Assembly: GCA_013398015.1 (NCBI GenBank)
Contig: VZRR01010919.1
Location: forward strand, 1,908,922 to 1,972,921
Reading direction: 5' to 3'
DNA: 64,000 nt
Source of the DNA: Oreocharis arfaki
Taxonomy: Eukaryota > Chordata > Aves > Passeriformes > Paramythiidae
Both the position numbers and the translations under genes were made by a program. Shown in pieces: positions 51,201 to 61,788 of this stretch (the stretch's first letter is position 1; each line of letters begins with the position of its first letter). Under the pieces are notes generated by a model. It was given only the letters and a program-made list of their open reading frames with translations. It did no database searches and was not told the DNA's origin.

Positions 51201-54200
51201 TAATACAGCTACCTTCATACCTGGTACCCACAGTATCAAGAGTCTATGATGCCATTCAAAATCTTGACAATTGGGGGGTTGTTTAAAAAACTTTGAGAAA
51301 CTTTAATCTGTATTGATGCTGCAGGGGTGGGGTAATCATTAATGTTAAGTTTATTCTTGTAGGAGAAAAACTGCAATGGTTTCAAAGTCACCTTGACCCC
51401 AGTAAAATCGAGTACACAAAGAAGGAAGCTGGTGAACTAATTGAAAAGTAAGACTGTTGTTAAAAACAAGATTAAAAGGCTTGGCTTGTCTTTAAAAACA
51501 ATGTTCTGAAAATAAGATCTTTAAAGTGATGATGACTCAGAGGAAAATTTTTTATATCTTGCTATTTATAATATCAAGAAGTTGATTTTGTTGCCACTGA
51601 CATATATTGAGAGATGTATATAGTCATAGTAGAATTATTCAAATAAGTCATGTGTGGTTGTTTCTTCTTTTTTTAAATTAGTGAAGTATATCCCTAGTTT
51701 TGTAGTGTGTGGAGGGCTCTAAATGATTTGGACAGTGGTAATCGCATGCATTTGTTTGTTGGGTTATTCTGTGACACTTGAATGCACAGATTCCATACTA
51801 CATACTCCTTTAGGCTCCAGTTTTCCTTGCTGAGAAGATTAAACACTAGTCAGGTGGGTCAATTTGTAGGGCAGGAACTACCAGATTTTAATCTCATGAG
51901 GAAAAACTCAGTTAGGTCTTTGCTGCTGGATATATGTGCCTGTGGCTTGTCACCATTTCTCACCTGCTTGCTAAATAACATGGGATACATATGCATTCTT
52001 ACTCAGGTGTATTATGTCAGTTCCTTTAGAAGCTCTGACATATTTTCTACCCTGTTCATGAGCAGCATGTTCTGCATGCTCATCAGTGCTAGTGATAACT
52101 GCAAAGACAATGAAAGCTTACTCTTGGGATTGCAAAGAGATGTAGAATACATGCCAAAGAAGAATTTTGCTTCAGAAGATACAACTGAGGTGGTGAAATC
52201 CAGCAATTAAAAGTTTGGAATTTAACTCGCTCAGATTAAACACAGATCTTCCAGAGTAGATGAATTATAATAATGAGGGAGTTTTGTTTTATGCAGACAT
52301 AGTTAAGAAAAAAAAGGCAAATTTAAAAAAAATTCTTCTGGAAGCCATGTGTGATTTAAAGGAAGTTCTAAGTGGAGGTTCCACTTTGAAATTAAAGTAG
52401 TTGTTCAAGTCTAAGACATATCTCCAATTTAGAAAATAAATTAGAAAATAGGTACAATTAGTAAAATAATTTATCAGAGTAATTCTGTTTTGCAATTTTT
52501 TACTTGACTGCATCTAGCTATAATGCATTTTATTTCTTTCAGTTATATGTGTCGATTCAATGCCGAATTGGAGCAGATTGAATTACAGAACAGTATTAAA
52601 GGCAGACAAGGAAGACAGCATGGTTCACGGGAAACTGTCATCAAGCAGACAATAGAACGTGAGAGACAACTCTATGAGGGCTATGGAATAGGTATGTAAA
52701 AGCATTAGGAAGAGTTCTGTGCTCACACCTGCTCACAAGGCCAGAATCGAAGTGAACTTTTTAGGCATTGTCCTATTTTTTCTCTTTAAAGATACTAAGT
52801 GCTAGGTGCTTGTGCCATGCAGGGTTGTTCCCTCGGAGGGGCAGGGTGAAGTAAAGGAGAAAAAAAGATGGTGGAGATCTGACTTAAATATTCTGCTTTT
52901 GCCTTTGTGCATCTTTGCCAGTACTGTCTTTTCAGTGCAGGCATATATAACCTATTTTTGAAACTAAAGTGAGATTTTCATGCACCCATCTTGAATACAA
53001 ATTCTGTTCAGCAGTTTGTTCAGACCTTCATTTGATAGCTGAAACTCGGTGGAAGGGAAGCAGCAATAGTTTGGTGAAATAAAGAAGAAAGACAAAGGGA
53101 TAATGAAAGTGCAAAAAGTAGAGAGTTATTTTGAGGATAGTCGAGATACGGAGCGAAGTGTTTGTATTTTGCTTTAACCAATAATATGCATGTTGAAGCT
53201 GAGTGATGAACTTGGCTTTAACGCTAAAGTATTATCCAAACATAATTGGTTCTTCTAATAGTAACATATGTTGTGGAAGACATGAAAAATCTACAGGCAA
53301 TGTTTGGGTTGTGTATCATATTCCCTGGTCAGCTGTCCCAGCTGTGTCCCCTCCCAGCTCCTTGTGCACCCTCAGCCTCCTGGCTGGTGGGCTGGGGTGA
53401 AGATCAGAAAGGGCCTTGGATCTGTGCAAGCCTGGCTCAGGAATAATGTAAACATCCTGTTTTCATCAACACCGTTTCCAGCACTAATCCAAAACATAGC
53501 CCTGTCCTAGCTACTGTGAAAAAAATTAACTCTACCCCAGCAAAATCAGCACACCCTGATACGTATTGTACAACTAAAGAAAAGTAATGGCTTTAAAATT
53601 TGCCGGTGCAGCCTGCAGAGGCGGAGAAATTTGGGAATATCTGTATGACTTCGTGTGTAATCTTTGATTTCTCAGAAGGAGGGGGAAAAAAGTGATAGGA
53701 AAGTAGATGCTGTCATTGTCATCAAATAGCTCAATTGTAGAAAGAATTCTTTTTGCTTTTAAATTTTAGTTCTTTTTTTCATTACTGCATTGTGGAAAGC
53801 TGACAGAAAAAAGCAGTAATGCTAGAGAAAAAGATGTCAAATGCAGAAGCACAACATAAAAATAATGAAGAAGCTAGAAATATTGTAGGCAAAATTTGAG
53901 GTTATTATAGAATTAGTAAGTAAAGCATTCAGAGAGCACAGTGCAACTTCACATATTAAATACACTTTCAAATCATTCATTATTTGTTATCACAGCTGCT
54001 GCAGGTTTTGCTGTCTGTCTAGGACAGTGTTCATTCAGAGAAAATAGTTGCTGCTAAGTACTATAGCAACTAAATACTGTAATTAGAGATGGGCATAAAT
54101 GGATATCAGCTGGAAACAGTGCTTTTATGCCTCTAGCTCATTATTAATCCTGGAAGCTTTAGTGAGTGGAGCTTTTATAACTGACTTAGATTTGTTGGGT

Positions 54201-57200
54201 TTTTCCCCCCGATTCTTGAACTCAGTTATTTCTTGTATGCGTGTGCATTTGCTATGAAGAGACTGCATAATATGTATTCTTTTCATTTAGGGAAGTCTAC
54301 TAAAATTTGGTGCAGTCTATTTGTATCATGGAATCAATTAGGCTGGAAAAGACTTCCAAGATCATTAAGTCCAACCTTTGACCAAACACCACCACGTCAA
54401 CTAGACCATAGCACTAAGTGCCATATCCAGTCATTTCTTGAACACTTCCCAGGCTGCTGACTCCTCCACCACTTCCTTGGGCAGCTCATTCCAGTGCTTA
54501 ACCACCCTTTCAGTGAGAAAACATCTGGCCTGATGTCCAACAAACAGTAGCTATACAGGGAACATTATCAGTGAGGTTGTTGGGGCTTAGCAACTCCATG
54601 TTCTTACTCCTTAAATATATCTAGGTAGTTTTACTGCAGTTTTCTTCCTCTTGTTCTCATTTTTGTGTATATGCATTTTTTGTTTAATCTGGTCTTATGT
54701 GTTTATAGCAAAGCTATTGAAAGGCAATGCTAGATATTTATTTATGTATTTATTTATTTATTTATTTGTAACCCAGAGTTAGCATGCTTTCAGTGGAAAA
54801 GCATCATAATTACTTCGTCTGAACATCATCCATTTTTGATAATTTGCTTCTAATTACCTTGCATGTTCTCTCAGATGCATAATATTAATCTTGGGGGAAA
54901 GTGGCTTTTAAAACTAAATATGCTAGTTTTTTTAATTAGTTCTGGAGGCTTCACATTACAGGGAAATCGGTTTAATTCAAGTGAAAGCTGTATCATTTCC
55001 ATGTATCTGCTGATGTAACTTCTGTACTGTTCATTATCTGCTATTTTCTGTAGTGAACATTATTGTATAACTGAATGGTTCTTTGCCAAAAGAGCATCTG
55101 CAGTTTCCTTCTTTTTAACAGGCTGTTTGTTCTTCCTCAAAAGAAAGAGAAGTAAAACTATCTGAAAGGGTCAGAAACATTAAAAAATGTTTATTTAAAT
55201 CTTTCACTGATGCCTTGTTGGGACTGCCTAAAAACAGAGGCTAGACAAAATCAAGAGAATGAAAGCGGTTATATTTATTGAGGGGCCTTCAGGTACGTTA
55301 GGGCAGATGAAGCCCACCCAGGGGCTACACCTACAATGGATGACAGAGTCACAGGTTTTCATACTTTTATAAGTTTAGGCCATTTGCATATCAGGGGTTA
55401 ATTCTCCAATTACATCTTCAGGTAATGAAGTCACTTACCCCAAGTTTTCTGCCCCCCCCAACTCACTTTGGTTTACATTTCTCGGGGCCTGAGACAGTAA
55501 GGTGTCCTTGAGTTTCAGGCCTAAAGAGGAATTGTTTTGTCTGACCAAAATGGGGGAGCAGTAGCTAACACTATATATGGAGTTTAGAGGTACCCCTAAA
55601 GAATTACAGGATTACAGATATATGAAAAATATAGAAGCTAAAATCCTAAGGCATCATCACAGCTGTTTTGCTAAAGTACATAAATTGCTGAATACTTTGT
55701 CTTAGAAAGGCCAGAGATAATCTACTCCCCCTAAATACTGTCTTCATTTCTTTCCCACTGACTCCTGTGCCATATTTCTCTCTTACATTTTTTCCTATCT
55801 TTGGTTAAGAAAAACATGTTCCTGTGACTTAACATTTTAAAGCAAATGAAGGAGTTCACAAGCAGCAGCAAAAACCATGACATCAGTGCATGCTAAGGAG
55901 ATGCAGCTGAGTTAGACAAGAGTTATTAATTAATCTAGCATAATTTAGAAAATCAGTTACTGTGCAGTGTATAGTTTATTTCTACACACAGTTCTGTTCT
56001 TGATCTGGCAACTCAGTAGTTTTTATTGTGTAACATGTTGCGAAGACACATACAAGCGTAGCTTAAGAATTTTGCCACTGCCAAAGCAGTAAAGATGAAT
56101 TCAGTGCCAAATCTTGGTTTGTCACAGAATCTTCTCTCTTCAGAGTGCCTGCTTTCTAATGATGTTGGTTAGCCCTGATTGGATGATATGCTAGGTAAAA
56201 CTGTTAGAATATTCTCTTTGGAAAAGGTCCGGAGTAATTTAAGCCCATTAAATGTTTTCAAAAGAAAAAAAGAGAAAAGCAAGTGAAAGGGCTGCATTTG
56301 AAAGTCTTGTCATTTAGTCCTGGTTTATCTGACAAGAACACTGAACCATACGTTGAATCGTTGAATCGTTGAATCGGTGCTCTGATAAAAGGAACAAATA
56401 CAAATCTCAGCATGGTGCCACTTCTGCCAAACTCACTGTTTACATGCACCACTAGAGGCAATCAGAGTAGCGTTGATTGCTCCTTGTAAAATACTTGGGA
56501 GAAGGAAAGAACTTCTTCCCCTTGTGGGAGCTGTGGTGTTCCAGCATTTGGCACTGTGCTGCCATGAGTGCAGTTCAAGGGCCTGCAAAGAAAGCAAGAG
56601 CAACCGTGGCTTTGTTTCAAGGCTTTATTAAGAAGGATGGACCTAATGTGGCACAGATGTTTATCGAAACCAAGGAATCAGCAGACTAGAAAAGCTTTAG
56701 GTGAATGTTTCTTGGCCTTGCCTTGCTCAGCTGTGAGCAGTATCACCTCATTTGTTTACCGAGAAGCAGTCTGCAGAAATCCCTGTAATTGTTATCAAAA
56801 CATTTTGCATATATTATTGTTCTTCAATTGGTAACTTTATAACCAAGTGTGAAAAGAAGGAATAGGTTTCTGAGTAGTAAGCACTGACTGCCTGGCCACA
56901 AAGATAAATGACACAGATATCATCATCCTACATTTTTTAGGAGCAAAATCATCCATAATCCTGCACTGATAGCATGATCTCTTTTATTACTCTAAGACTT
57001 GAGAAAATTAATAGATGAACAAAGGCAGAACTGTTTGTTCAAGGACAATATAAAAGTTGCTGAAATGTCACAATTTTAAGAGCTAAAATAAAGTGGATTT
57101 AATGTTACAGAGGTAGAAAACATCTGTCTTGTTGAGAAACCTGCTGGCTGTGAAATCTGTACAGTTAATAGACAATAATGAAGTGTTTCATACTGTGGAA

Positions 57201-59542
57201 AGATGTCAAGGCTCCTAAGGCATAAATCTCCATAAATTAGTGGTGATGTTAGATATGGGCCACTTGCAACACTGCAGGACTGACCAAGAAAAGAGTGATG
57301 CCGAATTGAGGCAAAGCAGCTTTGGCATCCGATGTAAAAACCTGCCTAAATTTGTAAGTTACACATCTAGTAGGAAGATTTTGGCTACTCCAGGAGGAAA
57401 AAAGCAAAATGGTCTGTCCCACAGGTCTCAATACAAAATATTTGCCTTTCTTTTTACTACCAAAGGTAGTACAGATTTATCATGAGTATATGTACTTACT
57501 TCTTTTCAGGGGAAGACTGAAAACTTTCAGTCATTAAAATTATTGGTATTTGTTTCTGTTCTATCAAGATGAGCACAAACTACTGAGAGGAGACAGATGC
57601 CAGCAGTCTCTATAAACGTTCTGTTGCATTTACTGCATATAAAACGCATTTCAGTAACTATGGAATGTTAGTTTCTCTGTGTTCAGTACTTTATAAATGT
57701 TACAGCCTGGCCCTGAAGGTGAGGGTAGCTGAGATTCTTGCTAATAGATCCCTTGGGGCAGATTAGAGTGAAACAACACTGAATGAGTGGTGGTTTTGCA
57801 TGTATGTATGGCAGGTTTCTTTTAGAACAGTTTGGTTGCAATGGAAAGGAGGTATGTAGCCATTTTGGTTAGAGGCCATTTAGCTCACATTTCTTCCTTT
57901 GAAATGAGACTCACTTGAACAATGTAACACATCTAATTTAATTTCTCTCCTATTAGAAATCCCAGACATTATGAACAGAAAGCATCTTAAATTTTTCAGG
58001 TAAGTTTTTTTTATTATCACTAATAATCTGTTTATGCAAAAGAGTGTTTCTGAAGTTCACCTGTTGTATGTCTCTTTTAATAAAAAAAGGAACTTACACA
58101 AAACTGCCAAGGAATTTGTCATTTGAAAAAGCAGAGTAGGTATGGCATTGCTATTTTGGCATTTCTTAGCTGTTAGAAGCTAAACACTGGTGGTAGTTAC
58201 TAATTAAAACACTGGAAGATTTAGATTCAACAGTTAGAATGCCATTTCTGTAACTTAAGTAACTTTTTTCCCCAATATCTTAGATAATATTTTACCTAAG
58301 ATGCTGACCTCGGCTGTTCACAGTAGTTTTGGTATGTGTGTATGTACTAGTTGAAAATCTTAAATGAATTTACACCTTGCATGCAGTTAAAAGATCTGGG
58401 AGCTGTGAAACTTGCTGCTGGCTCATCTGGGCCAGCATGTTGGTATGTCCTGGAAATAGATTGAGTGAACATTTTTGCTGACAGCTCTATCAAATGAAAT
58501 ACTTTAAAGGGAAAAAAAAAAAAACAAAACAAGGAATGCTTATATTGCAAGGAGTGATACATCACTGACTCCCAGGGATGGTATGTATCCAAAAGACATA
58601 CTTACAGGATGTTGGAATAAAGCCAGAAATCCCAAAGAAGAAAGACTGCTGTATTTATAAATACGCAATTGACTTCTTGAACTGGGACATCCGATAGGAG
58701 TGATGTTGTATTGCCTTGGTAGAGTGAAAATATATCTTATAACTGGCAAACACTGTCTTTGCCCTTGGGAAAAATTATCCATGAAGTGCACTTACTAAAA
58801 TCAAGAAAGCATTCTATTAAGTGAGTACTGGGTTTGACTTAGATTTAAAACAACCCTTTCTCCTTCATGCAGCCTGTGGAAGTAATACGCTCACCATGTG
58901 AATTAATGCTTACTAACACTTTGTGTTCTCTTGAAGTCAGTCATATAAAGTGTTAACGTTTACCATAAATCATGAGGGACTTATGTACACGTGATATTGC
59001 ATTATGCAAATCAAGCATCCAGATGAAGAAACTCTTCTGACCTGCTTTTCTGTTGCTTACCAGACTGCAAGTTGAATGAGACAAACCTAAAAGCAGGTGG
59101 CTGAAAATAGTTGAGGGTACAAGAAGTTTGTGGGAATAAAGTGAATAATATACTTTTGTTTCAGATTATCACATCTGAAAGTACGTATTTCTTCACAGAG
59201 AAATTGCAGCTTTGTAGTGTACAGAATCAAGTGAAATCTTTGGTGTTTATTCATACCACAGTGGGACAGAGGATAACTTAGAAAAGCAGCCTCAGTGAGG
59301 AAATGTGAGTTAACTCTGCCGTTCCTTCCTTTCTATTGGTAATTGGTTTTCATTACTTTTTTTTTTCTCTAAGAGAATGGGATGGTGATCTGAGGAAACT
59401 GCCAAACATCAAAATGAAAAAGCTCTCAGCTAGGGATGCTGCCTGCAGTCACCCTGAGGTGACAGAGGCAGAAGCAAAAGAAGACTTGAATGAAGAAGAG
59501 GTGAGCCCTGAGGAGCACCAGCTGATTCAAGAGCTGAAATAG
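41841..59542 (+). CDS. TMA16: TMA16, ribosome-biogenesis factor; 7 coding exons
   Basis: Joined coding segments: 41841-41843, 42993-43105, 50544-50581, 51363-51447, 52543-52691, 57957-57999 and 59374-59542. They total 600 nt, giving 199 residues and a stop; the human protein is of similar length (about 200). All introns have GT-AG ends, and the frame is maintained through every junction. The basic N-terminus (2-39) contains KKVIHPYSRKAAQLAREVHK, the most conserved block of the family. Next come KLQWFQSHLDP (54-64), FNAELEQIELQNSIKGRQGR (85-104), the SRETVIKQTIERER helix (108-121), EIPDI (130-134), LRKLPNIKM (150-158) and an acidic Glu-rich tail. TMA16 binds pre-60S particles in the nucleus (yeast Tma16 and human structures). 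It sits directly downstream of NPY5R, as in other tetrapods. Nothing looks broken. Confidence 0.97.
42993..43105 (+). CDS. TMA16: TMA16 coding exon 2
   Basis: Acceptor TTCTTTTCAG before 42993; donor GAAAA|GTAAG. Encodes residues 2-38 plus two bases of Lys39. Confidence 0.95.
44410..45105 (-). mobile_element. CR1 LINE fragment, ORF2 RT region, antisense in TMA16 intron 2
   Basis: The minus strand gives CR1 reverse-transcriptase landmarks: KEDWVREHPGKLDI, KAMGPEGC, a frameshifted RKQ(N)V(T)P-type segment, SSQHGVTKGKSCLTNL, AFYDETTAWMGEGRA and DIVYLTFSKAF. In the last, motif A of RT, the catalytic Asp of the usual YLDFSKAF is Thr. Frames break between blocks, so the copy is dead. It is truncated at both ends and lies inside a host intron in reverse orientation. 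Confidence 0.93.
48083..48633 (-). mobile_element. solo LTR, ERVK-like, antisense in TMA16 intron 2
   Basis: A GC-rich 551-bp block with termini TGTGGTGG...CAACA on the minus strand is flanked by GTGGGT (48077-48082) and GTGGGA (48634-48639), a likely 6-bp target-site duplication with one change. On the minus strand a TATA box (ATATAAAA, 48313-48320) precedes a poly(A) signal (AATAAA, 48252-48257) by about 60 bases, the expected U3-R order. A 6-bp duplication fits beta/alpharetrovirus-like ERVs. Composition is strikingly different from the surrounding intron. No internal viral genes are present. Confidence 0.75.
48146..48166. repeat. perfect 9-bp inverted repeat within LTR U5
   Basis: CGAATGCGC, ACG, GCGCATTCG. 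It is a CpG-rich hairpin in the U5 part of the ERVK-like LTR. Confidence 0.85.
50544..50581 (+). CDS. TMA16: TMA16 coding exon 3 (38 nt)
   Basis: Acceptor TTTTTCTCTGCTAG; donor ATTATTG|GTAAGC. Completes Lys39 and encodes LKTDRALRLSII to the first base of Gly52. It is unusually short but its phase is required by both neighbours. Confidence 0.93.
51363..51447 (+). CDS. TMA16: TMA16 coding exon 4
   Basis: Acceptor TTTATTCTTGTAG; donor GAAAA|GTAAG. Encodes EKLQWFQSHLDPSKIEYTKK and onward to the first two bases of Asn80. Confidence 0.95.
52543..52691 (+). CDS. TMA16: TMA16 coding exon 5
   Basis: Acceptor TTTATTTCTTTCAG; donor ATAG|GTATGT. Encodes Tyr81 to Ile129, including the central ELEQIELQNSIKGRQGR block and the ETVIKQTIERERQ helix. 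Confidence 0.96.
53300..53553 (-). mobile_element. ERVL-like LTR fragment, antisense in TMA16 intron 5
   Basis: The right end TGTGCTGATTTTGC (minus strand) and the interior phrases ('ttaactctacccc', 'aatccaaaacatagccc', 'ttggatctgtgcaagc', 'cagctgtgtcccctcccag') follow, in the same order, the solo LTR at 23829-24411. Only the 5' ~250 bp of the LTR remains; its TATA and poly(A) part is lost. Confidence 0.8.
54325..54550 (-). mobile_element. CR1 LINE 3'-end fragment, antisense in TMA16 intron 5
   Basis: The sequence starts with ATGGAATCAATTAGGCTGGA and contains 'tccaagatcattaagtccaacc', 'gaacacttcccaggctg', 'ctcctccaccacttccttgg' and 'agctcattccagtgcttaacca'. It is the reverse complement of the CR1 3' region, whose end is normally marked by ATTCTATGA-type units. 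It is diverged and truncated. Confidence 0.88.
54735..54768. repeat. (TTTA)n microsatellite
   Basis: About eight TTTA/TATT units with one interruption. Confidence 0.9.
55208..55656 (-). mobile_element. complete solo LTR, ERV1-like, antisense in TMA16 intron 5
   Basis: A 449-bp element has perfect 9-bp terminal inverted repeats (TGATGCCTT ... AAGGCATCA) and an exact 4-bp flanking duplication TCAC (55204-55207 and 55657-55660). On the minus strand an octamer ATGCAAAT (55382-55389) is followed by a TATA box (TTATAAAA, 55365-55372) and then AATAAA (55274-55279), giving a full U3-R-U5 layout. A 4-bp duplication is usual for gammaretrovirus-like ERV1 elements. No internal coding region is left. 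Confidence 0.82.
56351..56376. repeat. 8-bp tandem repeat, three copies
   Basis: CGTTGAAT is repeated three times and followed by CG. Confidence 0.92.
57957..57999 (+). CDS. TMA16: TMA16 coding exon 6 (43 nt)
   Basis: Acceptor TTTCTCTCCTATTAG; donor TTTTTCAG|GTAAG. Encodes EIPDIMNRKHLKFF to the first two bases of Arg144. Confidence 0.93.
59374..59542 (+). CDS. TMA16: TMA16 terminal coding exon 7
   Basis: Acceptor TTTTTTTCTCTAAG. Encodes EWDGDLRKLPNIKMKKLSAR and the Glu-rich tail ending LIQELK, then TAG at 59540-59542. The tail is less conserved in the family. Confidence 0.95.
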
Positions 59543-59585
59543 TGAAAGGAATTGTAAGAAACATATTTTAATCACTGGAAACAAA

Positions 59586-59591
59586 AATAAA
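59586..59591 (+). terminator. TMA16: poly(A) signal of TMA16
   Basis: AATAAA lies 44 bases after the stop codon and is followed by TTGTTAGTTGCTTTTTTTA, a U/GU-rich downstream element. This gives a very short 3' UTR. A further AATAAA follows at about 59714. Confidence 0.75.
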
Positions 59592-61693
59592 ATTTAACTA
59601 TATTTCTAAAGGTCTTGTTAGTTGCTTTTTTTATTTTTTGTGTACCTATGGTAAAGAGTAAACAATATTACTGGGTAAAGCTGTATATTTTTGGATAAAA
59701 ATTTTTTACTATAAATAAATACTTAAAATCTTACTCCTGTAAGTTTATATCTTGAAATCCAACTAGTTGCGTACCTTTTCCATGTCTAGATTCAGGCTGG
59801 AATACTTTGTGGTCAGAAATCCTTACCTTTTCGTGGTAATTGCAATAATCTGTTAAACGTGAAGAACTCTTCTCTTGTACCTTCTTTTCTTTGAGAATCT
59901 GTGTCAGGATCATAGAGAGCTGGAAATGCTTCAATAAGATACTGGGTATTTTATGTTTCATCAAGAGAATTTGAAAGAGTACTGTCCTCAGCAATCTATA
60001 TTGCAGAATTCAGATCAAAAGCCAATCAAAGTCCCTACAGTCTGTTTTTAAATATATCTTGGTCCTTATTCTTTTTCTAACCCCTCTGTTGAGAATTGAG
60101 CTGAAGCTGCTCAGGACTTTGCAATAGCAGGCTTGCTTTATGAAGCAACTCTTTAGATGCTTTTAAATGTGTCTTTCAGGGAAGTTCTTAGCAGATTATC
60201 ACTTCAAAAGCTGTAAAGTGACTAAAAATAAGAGGAAAAAAGGGCAAGGGCAAAACTAGGGATAATTTCACAGCAGGCATTAAGTAGGACATCTCAGTGC
60301 ATATTAGGTTGTCTGGGCACAGAAGTCACAGTTCAGCTGAACTGTTTGCACACATGGTAGTAGTCATAGCTCAGATGCCTGTAAATTATGTGGAAATAAT
60401 TATTCCTGGTGGATGATCTTTCCAATATGTGATCCCTAGTATATGTCTGTGTGCTAAACAATCAAGTCTTTGTCATAGTAAATAGTTCCATGGGTTTCCC
60501 AGGTTTCTTTTACAGACATCCAGGTGTGTGTTTTCATAGCTGTGCAGCAAGTTACTGATGAGTGTTAAGTCTGTTAGTATGTATATTAAGTTCTTCCCTC
60601 TTTACCAATAGCCTTGTGCTATCCCGTCACGTTTTAGGAAACCAATCTGTTTAGTTTATACAGAATTAACAATTGTCCTCCTTAAATTAATCTAAAGAAG
60701 AAACCTGAATAAATTTAAGAGACCTGGAGCATGGGTGGGTGATCTAATTCATCTTCAGGTGGACTGCAAGTCTTAAAGCTGACTAGAGGTCTTACCCTCT
60801 GACACTAGCCACATCTCCAGGCCATCACATCACTGCTTTGTGCTTGTGTTTGACAGGTAAGTGTGCTAAAGGTCAGGGCAGGCCTTTGTTATTTTTGTAT
60901 CTTTGTTAAGTTGAGCTGTGTCGTGGAATTTATCTTGTTTTGATTTATGAAACTTCAGGTGTTAAACTGTGGTAGAAAGTCAGGGTAATTGGATTGAAGT
61001 GAAGTTATGTATGTGGTTGTTTCAGTGCTTTGACAGATTTTGCATTCTGGAAGTTCATTTTGAATTTTTGCTTGTATACAAAGTCTGATGTTTGAAATTG
61101 CAAGTAGAAACATTGAGTCACTTTCCCGTGACATTCTGTAAAATACGGAAGGAAAATGAGCAGATAACTCAATAACTGGAAGGTGTCATAGTAATTACAG
61201 TATATTAGGCTGACATCCTGGTGAATGCTTCAAAAAGATTGTCGTGCAGAGTTACAAAGAATGATATGTTTTATATTCCGTGAAACAATCCAGTAATAAG
61301 ATGTTATGAAAATCTGGTTAATGTGATAGTCAAATATTTAAAATTATGTCTTTTTTAACATTTTTCATTCAGACTGCAAGAACATGTTTATCGATCAGAC
61401 CTTACTGACTTTGTGGATTCTCTCCCTTGAAGTCCATATATTAATTGCTTGTTTAGCTAGCTTTTAAACTGTCTTGTTAACCTACTGCACAAGTAATGAA
61501 AAAAAAACATTGTCTGCATGTTAACTTTTTACATTGAATTATCAGAAAAATCATATGTAGCTGTCAGGTATTCATATTTGAATTGAAAATAATGTAGGCT
61601 TAAACTGCTTTTGTGCAAGACCACTTTATGAGGTGAGCTGTTGCAGAATATTAATGTGGCAGTCAGAAAGAACAAAAACCCCCCAAAGCCATG

Positions 61694-61716
61694 TATTTAT
61701 TTATTTATTTATTTAT
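61694..61716. repeat. (TTTA)n microsatellite
   Basis: About six perfect TTTA units. Confidence 0.9.
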
Positions 61717-61758
61717 AATTGCTGTGCTGAGAGTTTTTTGTCCTGACAGGCTCAGAGT

Positions 61759-61788
61759 GGTGGGGGGGGGATGGGGGGGAGGGGATGT
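61759..61788 (+). repeat. G-rich tract, possible G-quadruplex
   Basis: Runs of nine, seven and four G separated by AT and A. These could supply four G3 tracts with very short loops. Confidence 0.6.

Larger units (their letters stand above)
52692..57956 (+). other. TMA16: TMA16 intron 5
   Basis: A 5.3-kb intron with three antisense transposable-element remnants (ERVL-like LTR piece, CR1 3' end, ERV1-like solo LTR), a TTTA microsatellite (54735-54768) and an 8-bp tandem repeat (56351-56376). A 41-codon ATG frame (56564-56689) is noted as a finding. Confidence 0.9.

Noticed and set aside
59731..59994. 87-codon minus frame
   Set aside because: No recognisable features; a different frame of the same region carries the more plausible candidate exon.
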